From: Treponema sp.
GTDB taxonomy: Bacteria; Spirochaetota; Spirochaetia; Treponematales; Breznakiellaceae
Direction of reading: 5' to 3'
Assembly: GCA_031263435.1 (NCBI GenBank)
Contig: JAISFT010000204.1
Location: 1-8,524 of the forward strand
DNA: 8,524 nt
The first letter of the stretch is position 1; every line of letters begins with the position of its first letter. Under the pieces are notes generated by a model that was given only the letters and a program-made list of their open reading frames with translations, was not told the DNA's origin and did no database searches. This document shows positions 1 through 5,541 of the stretch, piece after piece. A program made the position numbers and the translations under genes.

Positions 1-148
1 CGTCCTGAAACTCCCGGTGAACCAATGAGTGGACCCGAAGCAAGCTTGCCTGTCGGTATTAGACTCCCCCTCGAATCAAAACTGTGGAGGGGCCATGATC
101 ACAGCGCCATCCCTGTCGCCGCCCAGCGAAGCGCAAGGGATTGAAGCG
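1..148. other. Unassigned stretch at left edge
   Basis: No gene is recognised here. Plus-strand frame 1 is open from the window edge to a TGA at 142-144, about 47 codons, so this could be the 3' end of a gene lying to the left. The encoded peptide matches no family I know. A weak 6-bp stem (67-72 with 87-92) is also present. The sequence ends in a motif, attgaagcgga (140-150), that recurs nearly identically at 230-240 on the other side of the double-hairpin repeat. It could equally be a mobile-element relic or other non-coding sequence. Confidence 0.2.
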
Positions 149-149
149 G

Positions 150-207
150 AATAAAAACGCTAAAGCGTTTTTATTTTTGGAGTTTGGGGCCTTGCCTCAA
201 ACTCCAC
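150..207 (+). repeat. Double-hairpin intergenic repeat, copy 1 (short form)
   Basis: Two adjacent hairpins. Hairpin A is a perfect 11-bp stem (150-160 with 165-175, arm aataaaaacgc, loop taaa). Hairpin B pairs 179-189 with 195-205 (arm ggagtttgggg) with one mismatch. The 55-bp core at 153-207 aligns with two other places in the window (4628-4682 on plus, 8175-8214 extending to the paired arms on minus), differing by a few substitutions and two single-base indels, so it is a true repeat family. This copy lacks the left extension found in the other two. Its A/T-flanked stem could act as a transcription terminator for a gene to the left, but that is inference. Confidence 0.8.
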
Positions 208-248
208 GACTGCCAAGACATGCGTTTTTATTGGAGCGGAAAGCCCGG

Positions 249-270
249 TCCGGCCACGCAAGTGGCCGGA
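249..270. other. Perfect 9-bp hairpin with gcaa tetraloop
   Basis: The arm tccggccac (249-257) pairs perfectly with gtggccgga (262-270) around a GNRA-type gcaa loop. It lies about 85 bases beyond the stop codon of the minus-strand aldo/keto reductase. Neither strand has a T-run directly after the stem, so it is not a canonical intrinsic terminator, although it could still protect or end a transcript. Just to its left is attggagcgga (230-240), the partner of the motif at 140-150. Confidence 0.55.
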
Positions 271-354
271 TACGCCCAAAAACATAGAATCCACGATTTG
301 AATGGTGTCCAGATACCAGGTCTTCCCGGGGGGAAGATCGGCACGGGGCAGTAT

Positions 355-1218
355 TCAGCCTGCCGTCCGCCGGTGAAGGGCCCGCAGATCGATGCGGCCC
401 GCCAGGTCATTGGCGATGGCCACATTTTGCCGGACCCGGTCGGGGCTGCGCATACCTGTCAGTACCACATCCACCAGCGGGTTACTGAACACAAACTGGA
501 TGAGCGCAGAGCCGTAATCAAAATCGTCATCCGGGCGGACCATCTTCATCCAGCGCTGGAAGGCGCCGGAGGTGGCTGCCCGCATACCGGCAATGCCCAG
601 TCCCTGCTTTTCCGCGGCCAGCAGGCTGCCGAAGGGACGGCTGGGTTCGTAGGGATGCTGAAAGATGAAATTGTAGCAAAGCTGTACCGCATCAAAGCAG
701 CCGCATTCAAGAAAATCGAAGACGGCCTGGTTGTTGTCTTCGCTGGTAAAACCGATGAACCGGACCACGCCGTCGGCCTTCAGCTTTTCCATGGCCTCCA
801 CCATACCCTGGGGGGCCAGAATCTGCCGGGCCCTGTCGCCGGTATAGGTGCCGCCGTGGATCTGCAACAGGTCCACATAGTCCCGGCGCAGCCGTTTCAG
901 GCTTCCCTCTACGGACCGCAGCACCCCGTCGTAATCGGTGGGCACACATTTGGTGGCAAGGAAGATTTTCCCCTGGCCCAGGCTTCCCAGCACATCGCCA
1001 AAAATCAGCTCGGAGGTCCCATCGCCATAGACCGGGGAGGTATCATAAAAGGTGATCCCCAAGTCCAGGGCGGTTTCCAGCGCCTTATGCGCCGATTCCC
1101 GGGACTCCTCCGCGGCGGGATCGTAGGGACGGATATAGTTCTTTATCCCCAGCGCTGCACCGCCAAAACCGAGACGACTTACTGTGGCGCCGGTTTTTCC
1201 GAATTGTACATATTCCAC
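355..1218 (-). CDS. Aldo/keto reductase
   Basis: A 287-residue protein of the aldo/keto reductase superfamily, which are NAD(P)H-dependent cytosolic oxidoreductases with a TIM-barrel fold. The N-terminus carries the first-strand signature SRLGFGGAALG (14-24). The full catalytic tetrad is visible: Asp59 and Tyr64 in YDTSPVY, Lys90 in FLATK, and His121 in QIHGG. The C-terminal GMRSPDRVRQN (255-265) is the usual cofactor-binding segment. The closest flavour is the L-galactose or D-threo-aldose 1-dehydrogenase-like branch, but the substrate cannot be read from sequence. The GTG start at 1218 is supported by an AGGAGG eight bases upstream, and the protein begins where the family normally does. It is divergent from the DUF1015 gene and appears monocistronic. 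The length is normal for the family and all key residues are intact. Confidence 0.93.
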   Translation of the reverse strand: MEYVQFGKTGATVSRLGFGGAALGIKNYIRPYDPAAEESRESAHKALETALDLGITFYDTSPVYGDGTSELIFGDVLGSLGQGKIFLATKCVPTDYDGVLRSVEGSLKRLRRDYVDLLQIHGGTYTGDRARQILAPQGMVEAMEKLKADGVVRFIGFTSEDNNQAVFDFLECGCFDAVQLCYNFIFQHPYEPSRPFGSLLAAEKQGLGIAGMRAATSGAFQRWMKMVRPDDDFDYGSALIQFVFSNPLVDVVLTGMRSPDRVRQNVAIANDLAGRIDLRALHRRTAG

Positions 1219-1226
1219 GTTACATC

Positions 1227-1232
1227 CCTCCT
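1227..1232 (-). promoter_or_regulatory. Ribosome binding site of the aldo/keto reductase
   Basis: AGGAGG on the minus strand (cctcct on plus) lies 8 nt before a GTG codon. It fixes the non-ATG start of the reductase at 1218. Confidence 0.8.
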
Positions 1233-1429
1233 GCTTGCATCGTTGTTTTCGGGCGCGGAAGATTCACAGGAAACAAGCTTCCGCCCCCAGCCTTTGACCG
1301 GGACAGCCCGGATAAGGGCAGCCTTGGATAAGGGGGGCCCTGTCCAGGGCGGCTTTCCCAAAACTAGCCGGCTTTTGGGATTGGCCCGAATTGTAGCATT
1401 TCTCCCGGCCCCTGGGATATAGTAATCCT
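1233..1429. other. Divergent intergenic region with short repeats
   Basis: This gap separates the two divergent genes and must hold both promoters, but I see no strong -35/-10 pair on either strand. It contains the direct repeat ggataaggg (1310-1318 and 1325-1333), nested in an inverted repeat ggacag/ctgtcc (1301-1306 with 1340-1345). There is also a 7-bp stem cccaaaa/ttttggg (1357-1363 with 1373-1379). A tatagt at 1418-1423 could be a -10 box whose transcript would begin at or very near the GTG at 1430, but no matching -35 is evident. The paired repeats may be an operator, which is speculation. Confidence 0.35.
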
Positions 1430-2869
1430 GTGGATAATATTAATGCCCGGCTCCTTGCCCTGGGACTCAAGGTTCCGCAGATACTCCTGCCCCGGCGATC
1501 TATCGATCTTTCCGCGTGGGCGGTCATTGCCTGCGATCAGTTCACCCAGGACCGGCCTTACTGGGAACGGGTACGGCAGATGGTGGGGGATAAGCCTTCC
1601 ACCCTTAACCTGATCTACCCCGAAGTCTATCTGGAGGCCGGTGGAGAGGCCGCTGCCGCCAATCCGGCAGCGGATGACCGGGAAGGGCGGATTGCGGCCA
1701 TACACCGGGCCATGGATTCTTACCTGGGGGGGGATGTGTTTGCCCCGCCTTTTACCGGCTGCATGTACGTCGAGCGGGACAGCCCTTACCACCGGCGGCG
1801 GCGGGGCTTGGTTATAGCGGTGGATCTGGACCGTTACGACTGGGGGCTCCGGGCCCGGACCCCCATCCGGGCTACCGAAGGCACCGTACCGGAACGGCTC
1901 CCCCCCCGTATGGACATCCGCCGGGATGCCCCGCTGGAGAGTCCCCATGTCCTGCTCCTGATAGATGACAAACAGGACCTCCTGCTGCCGGGCCTGGCCG
2001 GCCTTCTGGGTTCCGCCGAACCGGCCTACCGGGGGAATCTGATGCTGAACTCCGGTTCTGTCAGCGGCTGGCCCCTGGACCGGGAGGAACAGTGGGCCTT
2101 TATTGCCGGCTGCCTGGAGGCGGCTTCCGGTCCCTTCCTCTACGCTGTGGGGGATGGCAACCATTCCCTGGCCGCGGCCAAGGGGATCTGGGAGGAATAC
2201 AAGGCCGCCCACCCCGGGGAACCGGGCCTTGCGGGGAATCCCCGCCGCTTTGCCCTGGTGGAAATTGAGAATCTCTACGATCCGGCCATTAGCTTTGAGC
2301 CCATCCACCGGATCGTCTTTAATACGGATGTTGATGCGCTGCTCAAGGCCCTGGCCCCCCTGCCGGGCCTTGCGCTGTCTCCCCTTGAAGAGACCCCTGT
2401 GGAAGGGACTCCTCCAAAGGGGCGCCCCCCGGAAAAAGACCTTGAGCGGCTCCGCCGCCTGGTAGGGGACCGGGAGGCCCCCGGAACCCGTCTGGGCCTG
2501 ATATCCGGTTCCCGCCTGTTCCTGCTGGAAACCAGCGCCCCCGGCCTTGCCACCGCGGCCTTACAGCCCCTGCTGGACCGTTTTACCGGCGCCGCGGCGA
2601 GCCCCGACTCCCAGACCGGCCGGAACACCGCCGGGCGAAGACCCTCCCTTGATTACATCCACGGTGGAGACGAACTTATCCGCCTGGCGCACGACAGCAT
2701 GGCGCAGACCGTGGACGGAACCCCGGCGGTGGGGATCCTCCTGCCCCCCATCCGCAAGGAAGGACTCTTTGAGACCGTGGCCCGCTCCGGCCCCCTGCCC
2801 CGGAAGAGCTTTTCCCTGGGAGAAAGTGTGGAAAAACGTTTTTACCTGGAGTGCCGTCGGCTACGTTAG
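1430..2869 (+). CDS. DUF1015 family protein (GDGNHS type)
   Basis: A 479-residue soluble protein of the DUF1015 family, whose biochemical role is not established as far as I know. Hallmarks, in order, are VPQILLPRRSIDLSAW then AVIACDQFTQDRPYW (15-45), ATEGTVPERLPPR (148-160), LLLIDD (175-180), GDGNHSLAAAK (241-251), FEPIHRIVF (289-297), HGGDELIRLA (411-420), and a well-conserved C-terminus LPPIRKEGLF through FYLECRRL (438-478). Two stretches, about 318-338 and 386-405, are Pro/Gly/Thr-rich and look like lineage-specific linkers. The GTG start at 1430 fits the family N-terminus. There is no clear Shine-Dalgarno sequence, only a weak gggat upstream. The stop codon lies within a 16-bp tandem repeat. 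The DGNHS motif recalls the DGHH-type motif of ParB/SerK-like nucleotide-binding domains, but that link is inference. Confidence 0.88.
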   Translation: MDNINARLLALGLKVPQILLPRRSIDLSAWAVIACDQFTQDRPYWERVRQMVGDKPSTLNLIYPEVYLEAGGEAAAANPAADDREGRIAAIHRAMDSYLGGDVFAPPFTGCMYVERDSPYHRRRRGLVIAVDLDRYDWGLRARTPIRATEGTVPERLPPRMDIRRDAPLESPHVLLLIDDKQDLLLPGLAGLLGSAEPAYRGNLMLNSGSVSGWPLDREEQWAFIAGCLEAASGPFLYAVGDGNHSLAAAKGIWEEYKAAHPGEPGLAGNPRRFALVEIENLYDPAISFEPIHRIVFNTDVDALLKALAPLPGLALSPLEETPVEGTPPKGRPPEKDLERLRRLVGDREAPGTRLGLISGSRLFLLETSAPGLATAALQPLLDRFTGAAASPDSQTGRNTAGRRPSLDYIHGGDELIRLAHDSMAQTVDGTPAVGILLPPIRKEGLFETVARSGPLPRKSFSLGESVEKRFYLECRRLR

Positions 2870-2906
2870 CCGTCGGCTAACATAGCCGGCGGCTAACGTA
2901 GCCGCC
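2853..2906. repeat. 16-bp tandem repeat spanning the DUF1015 stop codon
   Basis: Three 16-bp units (2853-2868, 2869-2884, 2885-2900) plus a 6-bp remnant follow the pattern gccgtcggctaNNNtN with few changes. Each unit is internally palindromic (ggcta N3 tagcc). The last one forms a perfect 8-bp hairpin, ggcggcta/tagccgcc with an acg triloop (2888-2906). The TAG stop of the DUF1015 gene (2867-2869) is formed across the junction of units 1 and 2. The array lies between two convergent genes and may serve as a bidirectional terminator, although no T-run follows it. Confidence 0.75.
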
Positions 2907-2959
2907 AAGAGTTTGCTGCGCCTTCTACCATGCTATTTTGGGCAGGATGCAACCGGCTG

Positions 2960-4036
2960 CTAAAATCCCCCTATCAGTTCCGGGCTGAGCCGCCGGACAA
3001 TGGCCGTTCCAAGTTTTACAGCGTTTTCGAAATCGCTGTAAGACGAATAGCAGTAGTGGGTGTGGGCGTAGCGAACCCCCATGCCGATGACGATAACCGG
3101 AACCCCTTCGTTGGAAAGGTGGATGGACGCGCCGTTGGTAGCGCCCCCGGTACGGACTCCCTCCTGTACGGGGATGCCCAGTTCTTCGGCAAGATCCAGG
3201 GCGAAGCGCTGGAACCGGGGGTTGGTGATCATCTGACCATCCAGGTGCCGCAGCATGGGACCCTTTTTGAGGGCGGTCTGGGCCATCTCCGCAGAGGCAT
3301 TAAAGGTGTCGTCCGCGGGGCTGCCCTCGAACACGATGGCAACGGCGGGTTTGACCCGGTTGGCGGTAACCCGCGCCCCCCGGAGCCCCACTTCTTCCTG
3401 TACGGCGAAGGCCCCTACCACATCTACGGACAGTTCCTGGCTTACCAGCTCCATCATCGTTGCCACAAGAGCAGCGCAGCCCAGGCGGCAGTCAAAGGCC
3501 TTGCCGTAGAGGATCCCGGCGTCCCTGATGTACCGGAAACCGACATCGGGGATCACCGGCTCGCCGATGCGGACGCCGAAGTTCTTTACCGCGTCCTCCC
3601 GCGACACGGCCCCCACGTCAATAACCATGTCCCCTATCCCGGGCACGGAGCTTCTTTCCGCATCGGTCATGTAGTGGGGCGGCTTGCTTGCCACGATGCC
3701 CGGAATATAGCCTCTGCGGGTCCGCACCCTTACCGCGTGGGCGGGGATGCAGAAGGGAACCCAGCCCCCCAGATTATGGAATCTCAGGGTCCCATCGGCG
3801 TTGATATTCTGCACTATAAAGGCCACCTCGTCGCTGTGGGCGTCCAGTTGGACCACCGGGCGGTTCCCCCGGTTGACCTTCGAATAAACGAAGAGGTTCC
3901 TCATGCTGTCCTCATGCATATCCCCCAAGCCCCGGCAATAGTGCCGGAGCAGGGCCACCACCTCGTCTTCGAAACCCGGCGCCCCGTTGGCGGACGAGAG
4001 CTCTCCAATCATCGAAATCATTCCGGCTTCATCCAT
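2960..4036 (-). CDS. M42 family metallopeptidase (TET/FrvX-type aminopeptidase)
   Basis: A 358-residue peptidase of family M42, cytosolic di-metal aminopeptidases that usually assemble into large tetrahedral complexes and trim peptides. Expected metal and catalytic residues are visible: His67 in AHSDE (with Asp69), bridging Asp182 in AFDCR, catalytic Glu214 and ligand Glu215 in QEEVG, and His325 in YAHTH. The position that is usually a metal-binding Asp appears to be Glu237 (VFEGS). TGGATNGASIHL (297-308) is the typical late-domain segment. An ATG 78 bases further upstream would add 26 residues, but the start at 4036 is preferred: it has AGGAGG nine bases upstream and gives the family's usual N-terminus, with GAPGFED at 18-24. 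Length is normal. It converges on the DUF1015 gene with 90 bases between stops. Substrate preference and exact subfamily are unknown. Confidence 0.92.
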   Translation of the reverse strand: MDEAGMISMIGELSSANGAPGFEDEVVALLRHYCRGLGDMHEDSMRNLFVYSKVNRGNRPVVQLDAHSDEVAFIVQNINADGTLRFHNLGGWVPFCIPAHAVRVRTRRGYIPGIVASKPPHYMTDAERSSVPGIGDMVIDVGAVSREDAVKNFGVRIGEPVIPDVGFRYIRDAGILYGKAFDCRLGCAALVATMMELVSQELSVDVVGAFAVQEEVGLRGARVTANRVKPAVAIVFEGSPADDTFNASAEMAQTALKKGPMLRHLDGQMITNPRFQRFALDLAEELGIPVQEGVRTGGATNGASIHLSNEGVPVIVIGMGVRYAHTHYCYSSYSDFENAVKLGTAIVRRLSPELIGGF

Positions 4037-4045
4037 GACTTTTTT

Positions 4046-4051
4046 CCTCCT
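4046..4051 (-). promoter_or_regulatory. Ribosome binding site of the M42 peptidase
   Basis: AGGAGG on the minus strand (cctcct on plus) lies 9 nt before the ATG at 4036. It decides the start against the longer in-frame ATG at 4114. Confidence 0.82.
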
Positions 4052-4142
4052 GTTCCGTACAAGGTACAGTAAATCTTTGCCTGTTTTCAGGATAGAGCAG
4101 CAGGGCTCCTGCATTGGGTTTTACACTACCAACACGTTAAGA

Positions 4143-4212
4143 AGGGGGAGCGCATTGGTTTCAAGGGCAACTTTGGGCCCCATGATAAGCCTTTTTCGAC
4201 GCTGCTCCCCCT
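4143..4212. repeat. 9-bp inverted repeat with 52-nt spacer
   Basis: The arm agggggagc (4143-4151) is exactly complementary to gctccccct (4204-4212). It opens the long gene-free block upstream of the M42 gene and may mark one end of a degenerate element. The spacer has no recognised content. Long open frames overlap it on both strands, but they consist of repeat sequence and show no family features. Confidence 0.45.
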
Positions 4213-4217
4213 GCCTA

Positions 4218-4254
4218 CAGCCTCCTCGGGCTTCGCCCTGCGGTGGCTTCCGGC
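4218..4254. repeat. 37-bp repeat module, copy a
   Basis: These 37 bases are identical, in the same orientation, to 8255-8291. Similarity continues on both sides apart from small changes (ctacag against ctccag on the left, an extra c before the acccc run on the right). The module contains a small hairpin (gggc ttc gccc) with imperfect outer pairing. In the right-hand location it is embedded in the extended hairpin repeat, so the module has been shuffled independently of the rest. Confidence 0.8.
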
Positions 4255-4281
4255 ACCCCCACTTGTTTTTTCCTTCTGGTA

Positions 4282-4327
4282 TCCTGGAGGTATCTCCTGC
4301 CCTGGAGATACTGCCCCTCCTCCAGGA
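4282..4327. ncRNA. Two-stem hairpin, possible structured RNA
   Basis: The outer stem tcctggagg/cctccagga (4282-4290 with 4319-4327) and inner stem gtatctcc/ggagatac (4290-4297 with 4304-4311) are both perfect, sharing one base at the junction. The terminal loop is tgccct, with a one-sided tgcccct bulge at 4312-4318. This is more structure than chance would give in a neutral spacer. No known RNA family is recognised, and it may be a remnant of a mobile hairpin element rather than a functional RNA. Confidence 0.4.
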
Positions 4328-4385
4328 GCGGAACAGGCACAGCAAGTATAGTTTATCTTGGTATAAAAGCCGGTTGAACCAAACG

Positions 4386-4516
4386 AGGTTAGGCACGGCG
4401 GGGGGCAAAGCCCCCGGGGAAACCTTTGGAATTCTCTGCCGGAGCGTATCGGAGATAGCGGAGGCAGACTCCACAAGCGTTTCCCCGAGGGCTTTGCCCC
4501 CCGCCGTGCCTAACCT
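4386..4516. repeat. 38-bp inverted repeat with 55-nt loop (MITE-like)
   Basis: The left arm (4386-4423) and right arm (4479-4516) are complementary over 38 positions with a single mismatch; each includes aggttaggcacggcgggggg or its complement. The 55-nt interior (4424-4478) is itself foldable: tctgcc pairs with ggcaga, and inside that gc-tatc pairs with gata-gc around a gga loop. The whole block could extrude as a cruciform or form one long RNA hairpin. No transposase and no clear target-site duplication are visible beside it. The most likely identity is a miniature inverted-repeat element or a transcribed stem-loop. Overlapping open frames on both strands are by-products of the palindrome. 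Confidence 0.8.
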
Positions 4517-4556
4517 TGGGGAGGATCTACGGGCCTTTGTGCAAAAATAAACGCAC

Positions 4557-4718
4557 ATGGTGCCTGGCACCACCTTGGGGGGTGGCCGGAAGACCGCAGG
4601 TCTGAAGGCCAGGGGGGGCCAGGCACCAAAAACGCGTAAGCGTTTTTGGTTTTCGGGGTTTGGGGCAGGCCCCAAACCCCATTTCCAGGAGATTGTCCGT
4701 GGTAGCGGGCCCCCCCTT
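4557..4718 (+). repeat. Extended hairpin repeat, copy 2
   Basis: A modular element matching 8139-8345 in inverted orientation. From the left it contains the palindrome tggtgcctggcacca (4558-4572). The first half of that palindrome can also pair with gccaggcacca (4618-4628) to give an 11-bp outer stem enclosing tggcc/ggcca and agacc/ggtct inner stems. Next come hairpin A (accaaaaacgc/gcgtttttggt, 4625-4635 with 4640-4650, loop gtaa) and hairpin B (ggggtttggggc/gccccaaacccc, 4655-4666 with 4669-4680). It ends in the conserved tail gtggtagcgggc plus a C-run (4699-4718). The only large difference from copy 3 is a shorter segment near 4588-4606. It sits immediately upstream of the lolA-like operon promoter. 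Confidence 0.85.
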
Positions 4719-4723
4719 TTAAA

Positions 4724-4738
4724 AGGTGACTGACACCT
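4724..4738. repeat. Short palindrome next to copy 2
   Basis: aggtgactgacacct has a 5-bp stem and an actga loop. It resembles in form the tggtgcctggcacca palindrome at the other end of copy 2 and may mark the element's right boundary. Copy 3 has no equivalent, so the link is tentative. Confidence 0.35.
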
Positions 4739-4758
4739 GCGCGGGCGTCCCCATCCTA

Positions 4759-4786
4759 TTGCCCTAACCCTTAGGTATCCGATAAT
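4759..4786 (+). promoter_or_regulatory. Candidate sigma70-type promoter of the lolA-rodZ-rimO operon
   Basis: TTGCCC (4759-4764) and GATAAT (4781-4786) are separated by 16 bases. Transcription would begin near 4793, leaving only about 8 nt before the ATG at 4801, and no Shine-Dalgarno sequence is visible there. If this promoter is used, the first gene would be read from an almost leaderless transcript. The promoter is outside repeat copy 2, so copy 2 would not be in the message. Confidence 0.45.
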
Positions 4787-4800
4787 ATTTACCTTGTAGT

Positions 4801-5502
4801 ATGAAAAATAAAACAGCAAAGACCGCGTTTTTTACCGCCCTGTGGATGGTGGGCGGCCTGATTGCCCTATACGCCCAGGAGATTGTTACTGCGGAGCGCT
4901 ACCTTGAATCGGTTTCCCAGGTCTACGGCGGGGTAAGGGACTACGAGGCGCGGATTGTTATCCGGTCGGGTTCTACCAATATGCGGGGGGCTTTGAGCTT
5001 TTTGTCCCCCTCTTATCTGAGGATCGACTTTACCGAGCCCGCGGAACAGGTGATTGTTTTTAACGGGGAATTGCTGACGGTGTACCTGCCGGGACAGCGG
5101 GCGGTGCTTAGTCAGGAGGTTACTCCTTCCCGGCGGACGGGCGCGGCGGGGGCTTCGATGGCCAGCGCCCAGGGCCTGATTCTGCTGCGGCGGAACTACA
5201 TTCCCAGTTTTGTAAGCGGCCCCAGCCCTGTCCCGCTGGACGAGGGATCGGAAGAGCTGGTGGTAAAGCTTCGCCTGCTCCGGCGTTCCGCTTCCGAGGG
5301 TTTTCGGGAGATTGTGCTGAGTGTGAACCCGGAAACCCGTCTTATCCGCCGTATCGAGGGCAGGACGATTGCGGACGGGAACGTGCGTTTCGATTTTATG
5401 GATGTAAGAACCAATCTGGGGATTCCCGAGGGGCGTTTTATCTACGATTCGCCGGCTTCGGCCTATATGTACAACGACTTTTTGTTTCGGGACAATGACT
5501 GA
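4801..5502 (+). CDS. LolA-like outer-membrane lipoprotein carrier protein
   Basis: A 233-residue exported protein resembling LolA, the periplasmic chaperone that ferries lipoproteins from the inner to the outer membrane. Residues 1-25 form a type I signal peptide: Lys-rich start, hydrophobic core 9-23, likely cleavage at ALYA|QE. There is no lipobox cysteine. The mature part shows the LolA pattern: RYLESVSQVYGGVRDYEA (33-50), GALSFLSPSYLRIDFTEP (63-80), VIVFNGELLTVYLPGQRAV (84-102), then a C-terminal half ending in the PEGRFIYDSP segment. Divergence from enterobacterial LolA is large, so it may be a lineage-specific LolA-fold protein rather than a strict orthologue. It is first in a three-gene operon, 39 bases before the rodZ-like gene. 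The start lacks a clear ribosome binding site but is fixed by the signal peptide. Confidence 0.78.
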   Translation: MKNKTAKTAFFTALWMVGGLIALYAQEIVTAERYLESVSQVYGGVRDYEARIVIRSGSTNMRGALSFLSPSYLRIDFTEPAEQVIVFNGELLTVYLPGQRAVLSQEVTPSRRTGAAGASMASAQGLILLRRNYIPSFVSGPSPVPLDEGSEELVVKLRLLRRSASEGFREIVLSVNPETRLIRRIEGRTIADGNVRFDFMDVRTNLGIPEGRFIYDSPASAYMYNDFLFRDND

Positions 5503-5530
5503 TGCCGCAATCTACGGCGCAGGCCGGTAA

Positions 5531-5536
5531 GGGGAG
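5531..5536 (+). promoter_or_regulatory. Ribosome binding site of the rodZ-like gene
   Basis: A purine-rich ggggag (within aaggggaggg) lies 5 nt before the GTG codon at 5542. It supports this non-ATG start. Confidence 0.6.
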
Positions 5537-5541
5537 GGTTC

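Noticed and set aside
1..354. tRNA, rRNA or group II intron end at the left edge
   Set aside because: I could not assemble a cloverleaf, a conserved rRNA segment or a domain V hairpin from the sequence.
160..357. Read-through extension of the aldo/keto reductase past its TGA
   Set aside because: The frame stays open for more than 60 codons after the stop, but the protein already ends where family members end and the extension enters repeat copy 1. There is no sign of a broken or recoded gene.
184..1422. 412-codon open frame on the plus strand over the aldo/keto reductase
   Set aside because: It is antisense to a gene with a complete catalytic tetrad and shows no domain. High GC content commonly leaves such antisense frames open.
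2830..2843. aaaaacgttttt palindrome resembling hairpin A, inside the DUF1015 gene
   Set aside because: It has no loop and encodes the conserved EKRFY segment; the resemblance is due to codon choice.
2930..4072. 380-codon open frame on the plus strand over the M42 peptidase
   Set aside because: It is antisense to a peptidase with all expected metal ligands and has no recognisable domain of its own.
4037..4114. 26-residue N-terminal extension of the M42 peptidase from the ATG at 4114
   Set aside because: The internal ATG has an excellent AGGAGG and matches the family N-terminus. The extra residues look like translated leader.
4386..4516. CRISPR-like or attachment-site reading of the 38-bp arms
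   Set aside because: There are only two arms in inverted orientation, with no regular direct repeats and spacers and no cas gene or integrase. A palindromic element fits better.
3987..4819. Long open frames on both strands across the M42-lolA spacer (for example 4121-4819 minus and 3987-4550 plus)
   Set aside because: They run through inverted and dispersed repeats, so both strands give look-alike peptides. They show no family motif, have no ribosome binding site, and overlap real genes at their ends.
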